Assembly: GCF_017591425.1 (NCBI RefSeq)
Contig: NW_024465777.1
Coordinates: 5,642,001-5,706,000, forward strand
Length of the DNA: 64,000 nucleotides
Direction: 5' to 3'
DNA from: Ochotona curzoniae
Taxonomy: Eukaryota > Chordata > Mammalia > Lagomorpha > Ochotonidae
Part shown: positions 23,401 through 31,800 of the stretch, piece after piece
How the letters are laid out: each line of letters starts with the position of its first letter
How positions within the stretch are numbered: position 1 is the first letter of the stretch
Translations under genes and position numbers: made by a program
The notes under the pieces: generated by a model
Databases searched by the model: none
The model's input: the letters and a program-made list of their open reading frames with translations, nothing else
Told to the model about the DNA's origin: nothing

Positions 23401-26400
23401 AGCAAGTGTCTCTGAGCCACGCGTGGTCCCACAGGTGTACATCATTGGCCACGTGCCCCCTGGGTTCTTCGAGAAGACACGGGACAAGGCGTGGTTCCGG
23501 AACAGCTTCAATGAGGAGTACCTGAAGTTGGTGCGCAAGCACCACCACGTCATCGCGGGGCAGTTCTTCGGACACCACCACACCGACAGCTTCCGGATGT
23601 TCTACGATGATGCGGGTACAGCAGCGAGGTGCAGGTGGCGAGGGGAAGAGCCACCAGTTGCTCTCACTCAGTCCTCCACTCTCTATTTGTGTCTTGCAAG
23701 GCACCCCCATCAGTGTCATGTTCCTTGCACCTGGAGTCACTCCATGGAAAACCACGTTGCCCGGAGTGGTCAATGGTGCCAACAATCCTGGCATCCGGGT
23801 GTTCGAGTATGACCGAGTCACACTGGACCTGCAGGTCAGGAGGCTGAGTCCTTTGGAGCCACAGGGTGGGGTACCGGGAGTACTAATGCATCATTGCCAT
23901 CCCTGACCCTCAGCTTTGCCCATCCTTGTTGACCGTGTGGCTTCAAGCTCAGGTTTAGAACCTGCCATCAAGGAAGGTCAGTTCTTCTTCCCCAGACCTC
24001 CCGGTCACAGCTCCCCGCCTGCTGGTCTACCTGTAGAGCCCTGCCCTGAGCAGCTCTTCTGCTACCCACTACAGAAGCGTTCCCTGTTTTAAATTTACTT
24101 TTATTCTATTTTGAATAGTTCACATAGTTGGGAGGGATGCATGCCCTCGTGGGCCTCCAATAAGGGTGGAGAGGGTCAAGATATGGAAGAAAGTGGGTGG
24201 GACAAATGTCTCAGTTCTTTTTCATTTTTATCCTATGTCTGCTGGGGGGTTGCATAGAGAAAGGATCCTTGCTGTCAAACTATATCAGCAAATGAAGAGG
24301 GGGAACAGTCATTGGATGATGCCTTAGAGACCCTAATGTGAGGAAGCATTCCGAGGGTGTTACTGGAGTGGTTTTGACAGTGCTGAGATGTCATCTTCAT
24401 TGCGCTGGGGTTGAGACAATCCTTCCAAGGTCAATTTGGCTGACCAAGTCCACCTTAGTGCATCCACAGATCCAGAGACGTGTTGCAGAGCTTGACCGGG
24501 AGAGCTGTCTAACCTGTTCTGCACTGGACATACTCTGTCACATCCCCCGTGTGCAAAGGATCCCTCTTTCTAAAGTCCTGCTTTTGTTCTGCCTCTCCCC
24601 CACTTAAAAGCCTTCAATGGCTCTCTAGTGCTCTCAGAATGCAATTGTCTCCTTGGCCTGGTGTTCAAGGCTGCCCCTGCCTCTTCCCTTGCACCAAGCA
24701 GGCTCCTTACCTTACAGGCTGTGCAGGTGATGGCTGCAATGACAAGGTAACATTATGCCAAAATCTCATAACAAAATGTATTAAACACCAGCCATGCCAG
24801 GCCCTGTTCTAGGCTCAGGGGATCCACAAGTGAACAAAACCGTTGCTCTCCCGGAGCTGGCATTCCTACAGGAGATGATGTCCTTAGACACTGGAGAAGG
24901 GCTAAGGGCCAGGACAGGGTGGTATAGTTAAGAGGGCTGTGTGCTGTGTTCAGACAGGGACGTGAGTTCTGAGTGAACCAGCCAGCCATGGGGGAACTGG
25001 GGAAGGCGGAGGAATAATGGTCAAGGGGCAGGTGCAGGGGACTGGGGCAGACCACGGAGGCCACAGCGAGGGCTCTGGATGGGGCAGGGGGAAGAGGGGC
25101 GGCTACTGCATGACTCACCTGCCTGCTGTACAGCAGCTGGCAGGCGGCTGAGAACAGCAGCTGCAACACGCTGGGTGGCAGCTTGGGGCAGGGTGTGGAG
25201 GGAAGGGTCAGAGGTGTACCGGAGGCAGAGCAGCCGGGATGTGCTGAGGCTGTTGTGGGGTGTGCACTGGGCAGAGGGGCGGGGACTTGAGGAGGGGTCC
25301 CAGGCTTTGGGTCTGGGCAGTGGGAAGGCCGGAGTGGGGTGGGCTGGTTTCGGGGGAGAAGACAGAGTGTTCTTCAGGGTAAGGGTAACAACGCATCCTT
25401 CAGTGAACCGCAGCTGGCCTGCTGGAAAGATGTGAGCGGAAACTCCTCCGGCTTGGGTGGAGAGAGGACATTGAAGCCAAGGACCTGCTGTGCTAACCCA
25501 GCACCTGCTCCAGAGAGTGAAGCAGATAAGGACGACTGGCAGCAGTTCGTCATTTTTTGAAAAGTTATTTATCTGAGATGCGGAGTTATAGAGGGAGAGG
25601 CAGAGACACAATCCTGTGCTGATTCTCTCCCCAAATGTTCACAAGAGATTGGGCCTGGGCCAGCTCGAAGCCAGGAGTCAGGAGTTTCATCTGCATCTCC
25701 TACATGCGTACAAGGGCCCAAGCACTTCGGCCATCCTTCACTGCTTCCTCAGTGCATTAGCAGGGAGCTGGGTTGGAAGTGGAGCAGCCATGAAAGCCAT
25801 GAGATGCCGGCATTGCATCTTAACATGCCACTCCACAGCACCAGCTGCACGTGCAGTTTGTGTGCACACAGCTACTCAGGGGACCTGAGCAAGAGGCCTC
25901 TTGGGCTCAGCCCCCTGCCTGTCCAGTTCCACCTTGTTAGGATGGAGTGAGCTGCACCTGGGCCCAGCTCCCGGCTCCCAACATTCAGCAGCCTCTGGCC
26001 TTTCTGTGCCTTACAGCTTCATCTGTAAAATGGTACACCAGCTCAGGGCTGCGGGAGGCTGGAAGAAAATAGTGTGACATTCACAGGCTGCAGCTGCCGT
26101 CCATGGAGCAGCTCCTCCACCCCTCCAGTCCCATGCCCTGGTGACCTGAAGCAGGCCCACAAGTTCAACTGCAAAGTGCTGGGCTCCAAACCCCTTTGGA
26201 TTCTAGTCCTGAAGGAACACATGGGCCCTGCAGGAGCCTTGGCCATGTCCTGAGGCCCACAGTGCCCGCCCCCTCGCTGTCCACCATGGCCAGAAGTCCC
26301 CGTGCCTGTGTGTGCCAGGCCCTCGTCTAAGCATGCCACTGTCTGGTTTACACAACTAAGATGTGGCTGCGGTTAGTCTCCTGTTACCCCAGGGACACTT

Positions 26401-27790
26401 GGGTCCCAGGAGGTGCTGTCCTTCCTCCTGCTGCCTTGGAAGGCGGCAGAGCAGAGACTGGGAACAGCCCCACTCACACGCTTTGATCTGGGAAGCTGAC
26501 AGGCTATGGCTAGTCCCAGGGCTCCTGCACTAACAAGGGCTAGGCCAGGCAAGAGCCTGCAGCTGGAGCCTGGAACTTAGCCCGGGCTGAGCTGGGCCAG
26601 AGTCTGCAGCCGGAGCCAGGAACTTCATCCAAACTTCCCCAGGGCAGCAGAAACCACTCAGTGACTTGACATGGATCAGAGACACAAACACCAACCCATT
26701 TTAGACTTTCAACTGGGGCAAAGGAGCAAAGACAAGGCACGGATCAAAGCCACGGTCAGCCTGACCTGGTCCTTCTCCAACACTCTAAAGAGTCCTCTCT
26801 TTCAAACCCAGGGTTGGCCCTTAGGCCATTGCTGTTTCTACTCCCTGGGCTAACTCATCCCCTACTGGCCAGCCACGCTCCCCTCTCCAAGGCTCTACTG
26901 AGGGCTGCCACTTTTAAACCGAACTCCAGTGCCTGCCCCTCCTGCTCCCTGGGAGGCACCTGCTTCCCTTGGCCAGTGGCCAGTGGCTGGCTGCACAGAA
27001 GGGTGGGGCCTCTCGGAGACTATGACAGTCAAAATGGTTGCAGCCAGGCAGCCCTCATGGTTCATCCCGCCTGCTGGGAATCCACATGGAACAATTAAAT
27101 GTCATTCATTCATTCTGCTAATATTCACTGGGCGTCTTCCACGGCAGCAGGGAACCTGTAACCTGTGTTGGACAAACCCTCAGGGCCCCTTATCCTGTGT
27201 GTACCATGAATATCCCCAGGATTCTGGCCCAGAGAATGAATTTCCTTATGGCCTGCAGTTTGCTTGTTTGCCAAGAGGGGCTCATGGGTTCATCAGGCAC
27301 AATCAGAGTCCCTGGGCTAAGTACAAAAATGATGAATACACCAACTGCTGGTGGGGGGAGGGGATGAGGGTAAAACATGACGGCTGCTCACCAGTCTGCC
27401 CCACTCTCCTCTCTCCAGGACATGGTGACCTACTTCATGAACCTGAGCCAGGCCAACGCGCAGGGGCAGCCGCGCTGGGAGCTGGAGTACCGGTTGACCA
27501 AAGCCTACGGCGTGCCGGATGCCAGCGCCGGCTCCATGCACGATGTACTGGGCCACATCTCCAACGACCAAGGCGTGCGCCAGCGTTACTACCTCTATAA
27601 CTCGGTCAGCTATGACGGCCAGCCCTGTAACGAGGCCTGCCGAGTCGAACACGTGTGCGCCATAAGCCAAGTGGCTTTTGAGAACTACAGCACCTGCTTG
27701 CGCGTGGCGGCTGCTGCGCCTACATCTGTGCCCGGGTTCCCACTGCTCCTGGCAGCGCTGCTGGGCTTGTGCTTGCTCTGCGGCTGGTGA
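5386..27790 (+). CDS. SMPDL3B: SMPDL3B, acid sphingomyelinase-like phosphodiesterase 3B (complete, 8 coding exons)
   Basis: The joined exons 5386-5446, 12001-12214, 16029-16126, 20398-20541, 21309-21481, 23435-23615, 23701-23834 and 27419-27790 total 1377 nt, or 458 codons plus stop, close to the roughly 455 of human. Residues 1-20 form a hydrophobic signal peptide. The calcineurin-like metallophosphatase signature is complete: D28-L-H30, G92-D93-D94, G133-N-H135-D, G235-H236 and G276-H-H-H279, the usual ligands of a two-zinc centre. N-glycosylation sequons (NSS, NES, NLS, NYS) fit an extracellular enzyme. The C-terminus ends in a short hydrophobic tail (442-458) after a small-residue stretch, fitting GPI anchoring. 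Family knowledge: a lipid-raft ectoenzyme of macrophages and podocytes that modulates membrane lipids and TLR signalling. All junctions are GT-AG and phases agree throughout. Weak donors (gtatcg, gtacag, gtcagg) follow exons 4, 6 and 7. The start is the only ATG giving a signal peptide and has A at -3. Confidence 0.97.
5469..5520. repeat. TG-rich microsatellite just inside SMPDL3B intron 1
   Basis: Interrupted TG runs (tgtgtgtgtgtgtctggtgtgggtatg, then tgtgtgtgtg) start about 22 bp after the exon 1 donor. Confidence 0.88.
7108..7373 (+). mobile_element. Older CSINE, 3' end lost in pyrimidine tract
   Basis: It runs from cagctaacatgctggcatac to ttgggagatctctgtttccc, with a gap-rich middle. The tail merges into the CTTCC run. 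Confidence 0.75.
7386..7490. repeat. CTTCC/CTTC polypyrimidine tract
   Basis: About 105 nt of C and T with one A interruption, ending in a run of (CTTC). It sits where the 3' ends of two opposed CSINEs meet. Confidence 0.93.
7495..7694 (-). mobile_element. CSINE missing its 3' end
   Basis: It starts at cagatatgaagccagcagcc, so the 3' third is replaced by the CTTCC tract; ends taccatgccgggccc. Confidence 0.88.
7972..8095 (+). mobile_element. MIR fragment
   Basis: It contains a catctgtacaatgggtacat core and a cctggcacccagcaggtact tail, matching the plus MIR pattern. In SMPDL3B intron 1. Confidence 0.55.
9165..9505 (-). mobile_element. CSINE, full length
   Basis: T-rich left end, gtatttttattggaaaggca, to gttgagccatgtgcagccc. 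First of three minus elements in a row. Confidence 0.9.
9512..9587 (-). mobile_element. CSINE 3'-end fragment
   Basis: agatttatttatgtatttgg plus the adjacent GA-rich block, cut off by the next element. Confidence 0.7.
9588..9896 (-). mobile_element. CSINE, young subtype
   Basis: tttttattggaaagtcagat to tttgccatagtgtcggctcc. Confidence 0.92.
9965..10050 (+). mobile_element. MIR fragment
   Basis: ggagtcagagaggcctaagt ... ctgcctcagtttatccacaaaatg follows the MIR 5'-to-core order. Confidence 0.5.
10278..10560 (-). mobile_element. Old, diverged CSINE
   Basis: The gaaagagatcttgtatccaa segment, a (CCCA)n run at 10352-10370, then gggacccaagtacttgagcc and agcagttggatggaaagc. Confidence 0.65.
12001..12214 (+). 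CDS. SMPDL3B: SMPDL3B coding exon 2 (DxH and start of GDD motif)
   Basis: It begins with GKFWHISDLHLDPD, carrying the first metal-binding motif D28/H30, and includes the NSS sequon. It ends inside the glycine codon of WTG-DD. The acceptor is a good pyrimidine tract ending cccccacag; the donor is gtgaga. Confidence 0.96.
12258..12341. repeat. 21-bp minisatellite, four units, in SMPDL3B intron 2
   Basis: The unit is accagcccggcccttgcctg plus one base. Units start at 12258, 12279, 12300 and 12321 and are almost identical. The array begins 44 bp after the exon 2 donor. Confidence 0.93.
12712..12740. repeat. Short CTTC polypyrimidine tract
   Basis: A T-rich/CTTC run at the poly(A)-derived end of the minus-strand CSINE that follows. 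Confidence 0.75.
12744..13070 (-). mobile_element. CSINE, full length
   Basis: ttatttatattggaaaggca to cgagcagctgtgccaggcc. In SMPDL3B intron 2. Confidence 0.92.
13870..14389 (-). mobile_element. CSINE split by a nested CSINE
   Basis: Its 3' tail is at 13870-13897 (ttttttaagatttatttc) and its body at 14110-14384. The flanks ccttgccatttta and ccctgccattgtta look like a diverged target-site duplication enclosing both parts. Confidence 0.85.
13898..14109 (+). mobile_element. Nested CSINE, 3'-truncated
   Basis: gggcctggcgcgatagcata to ctcctgggtttggagccag, where it abuts the inverted host copy without a spacer. Confidence 0.88.
15128..15440 (+). mobile_element. CSINE, young subtype, full length
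   Basis: gggcctggcgtggtagccta to the aataaaaataaataaatct tail. Confidence 0.94.
15441..15577 (-). mobile_element. CSINE 3' half, opposed to previous copy
   Basis: tttttatttgaaacagcatt to gctgatctgaagccaggat, then truncated. Forms a tail-to-tail pair with 15128-15440. Confidence 0.8.
16029..16126 (+). CDS. SMPDL3B: SMPDL3B coding exon 3 (DDTPHVPD)
   Basis: 98 nt. It continues the G92-D93-D94-TPHVPDE metal-binding motif and helix ...AVLRIVERLTTLIRDVFP. Acceptor tcttgcag, donor gtaagg. Confidence 0.96.
16615..16720 (-). mobile_element. Possible L1 3'UTR fragment
   Basis: A T/A-rich start followed by gtggatcagggtgggaaggattgaggtttaggg resembles other lagomorph L1 3'UTR pieces. Weak recognition only. 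Confidence 0.3.
16885..17152 (-). mobile_element. Older CSINE with GA-rich 3' end
   Basis: A GA run, gagatctttcattcccgaat, to ctgcacctgatgctggcccc. In SMPDL3B intron 3. Confidence 0.78.
17963..18268 (+). mobile_element. CSINE, older subtype
   Basis: gggttggcacaatggctcac to ctttcaaataaaaataaat. Confidence 0.85.
18270..18552 (-). mobile_element. Older CSINE with CA microsatellite
   Basis: atttgaaaggcagacacaca (CA run at 18300-18314) to gactgtgcctgatgctagccc. Confidence 0.75.
18569..18891 (+). mobile_element. CSINE with perfect 14-bp target-site duplication
   Basis: Bounded by aaagctggagatct at 18555-18568 and again at 18892-18905. A recent full-length insertion in SMPDL3B intron 3. Confidence 0.96.
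19608..19902 (-). mobile_element. Older CSINE
   Basis: atgtatttgaaaggcagaga to actgctgtgccaagcaccgg. Confidence 0.8.
20398..20541 (+). CDS. SMPDL3B: SMPDL3B coding exon 4 (GNHD motif)
   Basis: 144 nt encoding DTKVYAALGNHDFHPKNQFP and onwards, with the bridging-metal and catalytic GNHD motif (G133-D136) and the NES sequon. The acceptor is ctcaccag; the donor gtatcg is weak. Confidence 0.96.
21085..21170 (-). mobile_element. MIR fragment
   Basis: ttcccactatacagatgaag ... gcacatggaggtggtgcaac ... gcagctagcaaacgacagg is the MIR core reversed. In SMPDL3B intron 4. Confidence 0.6.
21309..21481 (+). CDS. SMPDL3B: SMPDL3B coding exon 5
   Basis: 173 nt encoding GAFYSEKLP...VVLNTNLYYSNN...QFQWLEAVLTDAAQAGER, the central metallophosphatase strand and the helix that precedes the GH motif. 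Ends in phase 0 before gtaagg. Confidence 0.95.
22198..22480 (-). mobile_element. Older CSINE with TTG run at its tail
   Basis: (ttg)6, atttatttcaaaagcagaga, to gggcccatatgggaatggtg and on to the eroded 5' end. In SMPDL3B intron 5. Confidence 0.78.
22714..23070 (+). mobile_element. CSINE with internal 42-bp-period duplication
   Basis: Full length but about 40 bp too long. The 15-mer atcagctcagctttg occurs twice, at 22921-22935 and 22963-22977. Confidence 0.92.
23085..23335 (-). mobile_element. Older CSINE close to SMPDL3B exon 6
   Basis: acacatttatttgacataca to ggcgttgcactggtagcac. It ends about 100 bp before the exon 6 acceptor. Confidence 0.78.
23435..23615 (+). CDS. SMPDL3B: SMPDL3B coding exon 6 (GHVPPG and GHHH motifs)
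   Basis: 181 nt. It carries both C-terminal metal-ligand motifs, VYIIGHVPPGFFEKT and AGQFFGHHHTD. It is separated from exon 7 by only 85 bp. Donor gtacag. Confidence 0.96.
23701..23834 (+). CDS. SMPDL3B: SMPDL3B coding exon 7
   Basis: 134 nt encoding GTPISVMFLAPGVTPWKTTL and following residues to codon 335, phase 0. The acceptor ends cttgcaag, with A at -3, which is poor; the donor gtcagg is weak. If exon 7 were read through, the frame stays open for 23 codons, to 23906. Confidence 0.95.
24085..24480 (-). mobile_element. Probable L1 3'UTR fragment in SMPDL3B intron 7
   Basis: The stretch has G/A-rich blocks (ccaataagggtggagagggt, gaaagtgggtgggacaaatg) like lagomorph L1 3'UTRs. Its extent is approximate and no ORF2 sequence accompanies it. 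Confidence 0.4.
25556..25850 (-). mobile_element. Older CSINE
   Basis: aaagttatttatctgagatg to taacatgccactccacagcac. In SMPDL3B intron 7. Confidence 0.75.
25985..26045 (+). mobile_element. MIR core fragment
   Basis: tgtgccttacagcttcatctgtaaaatggt matches the MIR core. Short. Confidence 0.45.
27419..27790 (+). CDS. SMPDL3B: SMPDL3B last coding exon 8 (C-terminal domain and GPI signal)
   Basis: 372 nt including TGA. It starts DMVTYFMNLSQANAQG, contains a cysteine-rich segment (CNEACRVEHVCA) and finishes with the hydrophobic tail FPLLLAALLGLCLLCGW. Acceptor cctctctccag. Confidence 0.96.
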   Translation, partial: DMVTYFMNLSQANAQGQPRWELEYRLTKAYGVPDASAGSMHDVLGHISNDQGVRQRYYLYNSVSYDGQPCNEACRVEHVCAISQVAFENYSTCLRVAAAAPTSVPGFPLLLAALLGLCLLCGW

Positions 27791-27963
27791 CTTAGGGCGT
27801 CCCAGGGAAAGCAGATCAGCGTCCTATCACTGTCCTCCTGGTGTGAGAAGGGGACAGCCATATCGAGACCCCAAAACCCTTCCAGAAGTGCATTGCTTTC
27901 TCAGGTTTCATGGGATGCCCACAAAGCAAAACCTTTATATTCTGGGAGCTGCCCGTCCTAAGG

Positions 27964-27990
27964 CATAAAGAATGTTCAAAGTGACACCCA
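27964..27990 (+). terminator. SMPDL3B: Probable SMPDL3B poly(A) site
   Basis: A variant hexamer CATAAA (27964-27969) is followed within about 25 bp by a GT-rich element (cagtgtgttgcacac). No canonical AATAAA or ATTAAA occurs between the stop codon and the XKR8 CpG island, so a 3'UTR of about 190-200 nt is inferred. Confidence 0.5.
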
Positions 27991-28009
27991 TACAGTGTGT
28001 TGCACACTT

Positions 28010-28860
28010 TTTGCTGCCCACGACCCTCGCGGCGACCGTCTGTGGTGCCCTGCGTTCCTGGGGTAGGCCTTCCAGGCTCCGGGCCCCAGCTGGAGGCGCA
28101 CGGACACGGACGGGCGTTGGTGACTTTCCGTTTCCTTGTTTTGGTTGGTAACTACGCAAGCGTAAGGGGTCGCCGCTGCAGCCCGAGCTTGGACCTCCGG
28201 GCCATCCTCACCTCTCGGGGCCTCCAGTGTACGCCCTGGGCGCCCGCCCAACCGTGGCCGTCGGCCTTCCCCGGCCCTCTGAGCTCGGCTGGGATCGGGC
28301 CGGGTGCCGTGACCCAGGCGCGGACTGCACCGTCCCAGGCCAGGGGCGGTGTTCGGGTTGAGGTTGAGACCCGGGACGTCCGCGCGCCTCGCTCCACCCC
28401 GGACGGGGCGGGGCGGGCGGCGAAGTTCCGCCCAGTAGTCGGGGGCCCTGGACTGCCCCGAGGGCTGCTCCTACCTCTTTCCGTTGCTGCGGCGACCCCG
28501 GGCCCCAAGGGCGGGTCCCAACGGCTGGAGAGCCCGACGGGGGCAGAGGCACGCGGGCCATGCCCTGGTCGCCGCATGCCGTCATCCTTCGGGACCTGGT
28601 CTTGGGCGCCTTTGGCACCATCGCCTTCTTGCTCGACCTGGGCACCGACCTGTGGGTCGCGGTGCAGTATGTGCTTGGCGGCCACTACCTGTGGGCCGTG
28701 CTCCTGCTGGCGCTGCTGTGCCTCGCCTCAGTCGTGTTGCAGCTCTTCAGCTGGATCTGGCTGCGCGGCGACTCGGTCCAAATGCAAGGGGTGGAGCCCC
28801 CGAGCCGCCGCCTGGCGCTGCTGCATGTCCTGCAGCTGGGTTACCTGTACAGGTGAGCGC
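28010..28860. promoter_or_regulatory. XKR8: CpG island: XKR8 promoter, 5'UTR and exon 1
   Basis: GC content and CpG density rise abruptly compared with the flanks, with many CG dinucleotides through 28020-28700. The island covers the region upstream of the XKR8 ATG and all of its first exon. No TATA box is evident, which suits a housekeeping-type promoter. It begins immediately after the predicted SMPDL3B cleavage site. Confidence 0.85.
28560..28852 (+). CDS. XKR8: XKR8 coding exon 1
   Basis: 293 nt encoding [19 protein letters not shown] through [12 protein letters not shown] (residues 1-98, R98 split). It contains the first transmembrane helices and lies in the CpG island. Donor gtgagc. 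Confidence 0.96.
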
Positions 28861-31800
28861 CCCGCCTTCGGGATGTGAGAGGGGAAGTGGCACCTGCTGC
28901 GGTGGCATCTGGGTCACCTGAACACGTGAGCGCCTTGCCCTCGGGGAGGTGGTGGGGAACAGCACCACACTTCACCTGTGTACCCTTGAGTTCTGACTCC
29001 GGAGAGGTGAGGGAAGAGGACCCTCCAGCCCAGGAGAGGCAACCAAGCCCCGTGGGTGCTTTAACCTAGATGAGAACGTTGGTTGACAGTTCTGGGAGCT
29101 CAGCCAGCTCCACCCTTCCTGGCACAGGTGAAGAAAGAGCTACGCTTGAGTTCCAGAGTCAGACTGCTCTGGAGCTACAGAGCCTCAGTTTTACTCCTCC
29201 AGACAAAAGTTAAGAATCCTGCATCCCGTGTCTGCGTTGTTGGAGTCTCTGTCCGGCTTCCAGCTCACGCTCACCCAGGGAGGCAGCCCGTAGTGGCTCA
29301 AGTCTTTGGAGACCTGGGCTGGGTGCCTGGCTCCAACCTGGCTCAGTGCCCCCTGTAGCAGGTGTTTAGAGGGTGAGCCAGGGGATGGGGTATCTGGGTC
29401 TAGTTATTTCTCAAAAGAAAACCCAGTGGGGGCAGTCACACCTGCAACCAGGACTGGCGGGCAGGCCTGTTGGCAGGAATGAGTGACCGGATGAGAAGGT
29501 TGTGGGCGTGAAACTGCCCCTTGGTCAACAACAGATGGTCCTTTAGGCAGCAGGCAGGGCCTGGGGCAGGTCGCTGACCACCCCAGCTCTGTTTCCCCCT
29601 TGTCCCTGTCCTTTTGGTGAGGAGTCAACGAAACAAAGAGTTAAGCATTGGACACCTGACAGCCAGCACTGATGTTCTGCTGCCGCTCCCGCCACCCCAC
29701 AAGCTCTAGTCCTGGCAGCCTGGCCCCCACAGCAGTGTGGGTCCTCCTGCCCAACTTTGCTGCCCGTGCCCAGGCACAGGCTGGGTCTTGGGACATGGGC
29801 ATGGATGGCGCTCCTTTTCCCTCCTGGGAAACAAAAGCAGGCCGCAGAGTCACGTGACACGGTCATGGCTAGGATGGGGCGACTGAATCAGGGCTGGCCT
29901 TTGACTCCATTTTCACAGGTTCTCTCCTGCCAGCCAGGCATGGCTGTGCAGGGTTTGCGGGAGTCTGGCAGAGGAGTTTGGCATGCTGTGATTTTGCAGG
30001 GAGGACTGTCCCAGCATCAGTGTGACTTCAGGTGGGCCCAGCCTGGGCTGGCCCTAATGATGAGCTTCTGGTATGCGGCTCCTACCACCCTGCCTGGCTC
30101 CCACTACCCTGCCTCAGTGCTTCTCCCCGTGTGTGCCGAGCCCCGACTCTGTGTTGAGTTGTGGTTTTAAAATTGGGGTCACTGTTCCTGCTAGTGCTTG
30201 GGACCAAGACTGCCCAGGGGAAGGGACAGTGTCTGGTGAATGGGCTCACCTCCCTTCACTTGCTTAAACCATTTCCAGCGTGGAGAGACCTTTTGCCTCT
30301 CTGTTCCCACCCCACCCATCTCCCAGTGGCTTCCCCAGTCTGGGTCATAGCTGCTGGACTCTGGACTCTGTCTCAGCCTCCATCCCCACCCTCTGGGCTG
30401 GGCTGTCCCTGAGCCATGTGAACGGCCGGCAGCAGCCTCCTAAATGGAACCATCTTCTAGTCTGCTCTCTCCAGTATTTGCCCCTGTCCACCCCGGGCAG
30501 GTGCTCACCCCAAGGCCAAATGCTGCCCACCTGCCTGGCCTGTGCTCTCCTGCCTCTGTGCTCAGCCCTTTGCCCCCGGCATGTTTAGCCTGTAAAGGGT
30601 TATGGGTTCAAATCCTGATTCTGCTACTTATTAGCTACTTCCTTTTTTAAAGCTGTTTTTATAAAAACTGTTTATTGGAAAGGCAGAGATGGACAGAGAG
30701 GGAGTTCTAGAACAAGCAGTCTTCTATTGGTTCACTGCTTGAACGCCTGCAAAGAGCTGGCACTGGGCCAGGCTGAAGCCAGAGCCAGGAACTCTGTCAA
30801 AGTCTTCCATGTGGGTAGTAGGGGCCCCAACTACTCGCTGCCTTCCAGGGTGTACATTAGCAGGAAGTTGGATTGGAAGTGGAGTTGCTGGGACTGCAGG
30901 GGCAGCACAGGCCCACCCCACCTCCTCAGCCCCCTAATCCTGTTTCCTCCTCTGTCAGAGGGGTTTTGTGAGGAGCTGACAGGCCAGGGTGGACAGTGAA
31001 CTGAAGACGGTGACCGAGAAGCAGGTGTAGAGGTCGTATTTATCTCCATTTTACAGCAATGTGCAGTGGCTTGTCCAAAACCCTGGATGCTCAGAGCCGG
31101 CCTACCATGCATCCCTCTGGGGTGGCAGATGGAGGAATCCCCCCTCTTAGGATGTTGATCTGGCCCTTGGGGCATCTGTGTGTGCCAGGTGCCTGCAGGG
31201 GCTGCACCAGGGGCTGCAGATGTGGAGGCAGAAGACGCCCTCTGACTTTGAGTACGCCGATTGCCTCTCGCTGGACATCAGCATGCTGCGGCTCTTCGAG
31301 ACCTTCCTGGAGGCGACACCACAGCTCACGCTGCAGCTTGCCATTGTGCTGCAGATCGGCCAGGTCAAGCCCTTCCAATGTGAGTGACAGCCCTTGATCA
31401 GGGCCACTGAGAGGGAAAGGAAGGAGGAGCCCTGGGTTCAAATCCAGCCCCTAGACAAATGGCATGGCTTCCCTAGGGTATGGATGCCAGAGCCATTGCT
31501 GCCTTCTTGGGTGGATGTAGAGGGTGAGGGAGGTGAGGGTGGCAAGTCCAGTGTCCGGCATTTAGCAAATCTTAGCTATAACCTTTGCTGTCTTTTTAAA
31601 AATAAGTATCTATTTATTAATTTGAAAGGTAGAGTTGAGAGAGAAAGAGAGAATCTTCCATCTGTTGGTATATTCCTAGATGGCTGCAATGGCCAGACTG
31701 GGCCAGATCAAAGCCAGGAGCCTCTTCCAGGCCTCCCACATGGGTACAGAGGCCCAAGCACTTGGGACATCCTCTGCCGCTCTCCCAGGCCTAAGCAGGG

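Larger units (their letters stand above)
23836..27418 (+). other. SMPDL3B: SMPDL3B intron 7
   Basis: The longest gap after intron 1. It contains the L1-like stretch, one old CSINE and a MIR core. 24480-25555 and 26045-27418 are unique and I recognise nothing coding in them, including the 196-codon minus frame at 25021-25611. Confidence 0.5.

Noticed and set aside
27997..28878. 293-codon plus-strand open frame over the XKR8 CpG island
   Set aside because: It overlaps XKR8 exon 1 in another frame and is open because the DNA is GC-rich. It is Pro/Arg/Ala/Gly-biased with no recognisable domain.
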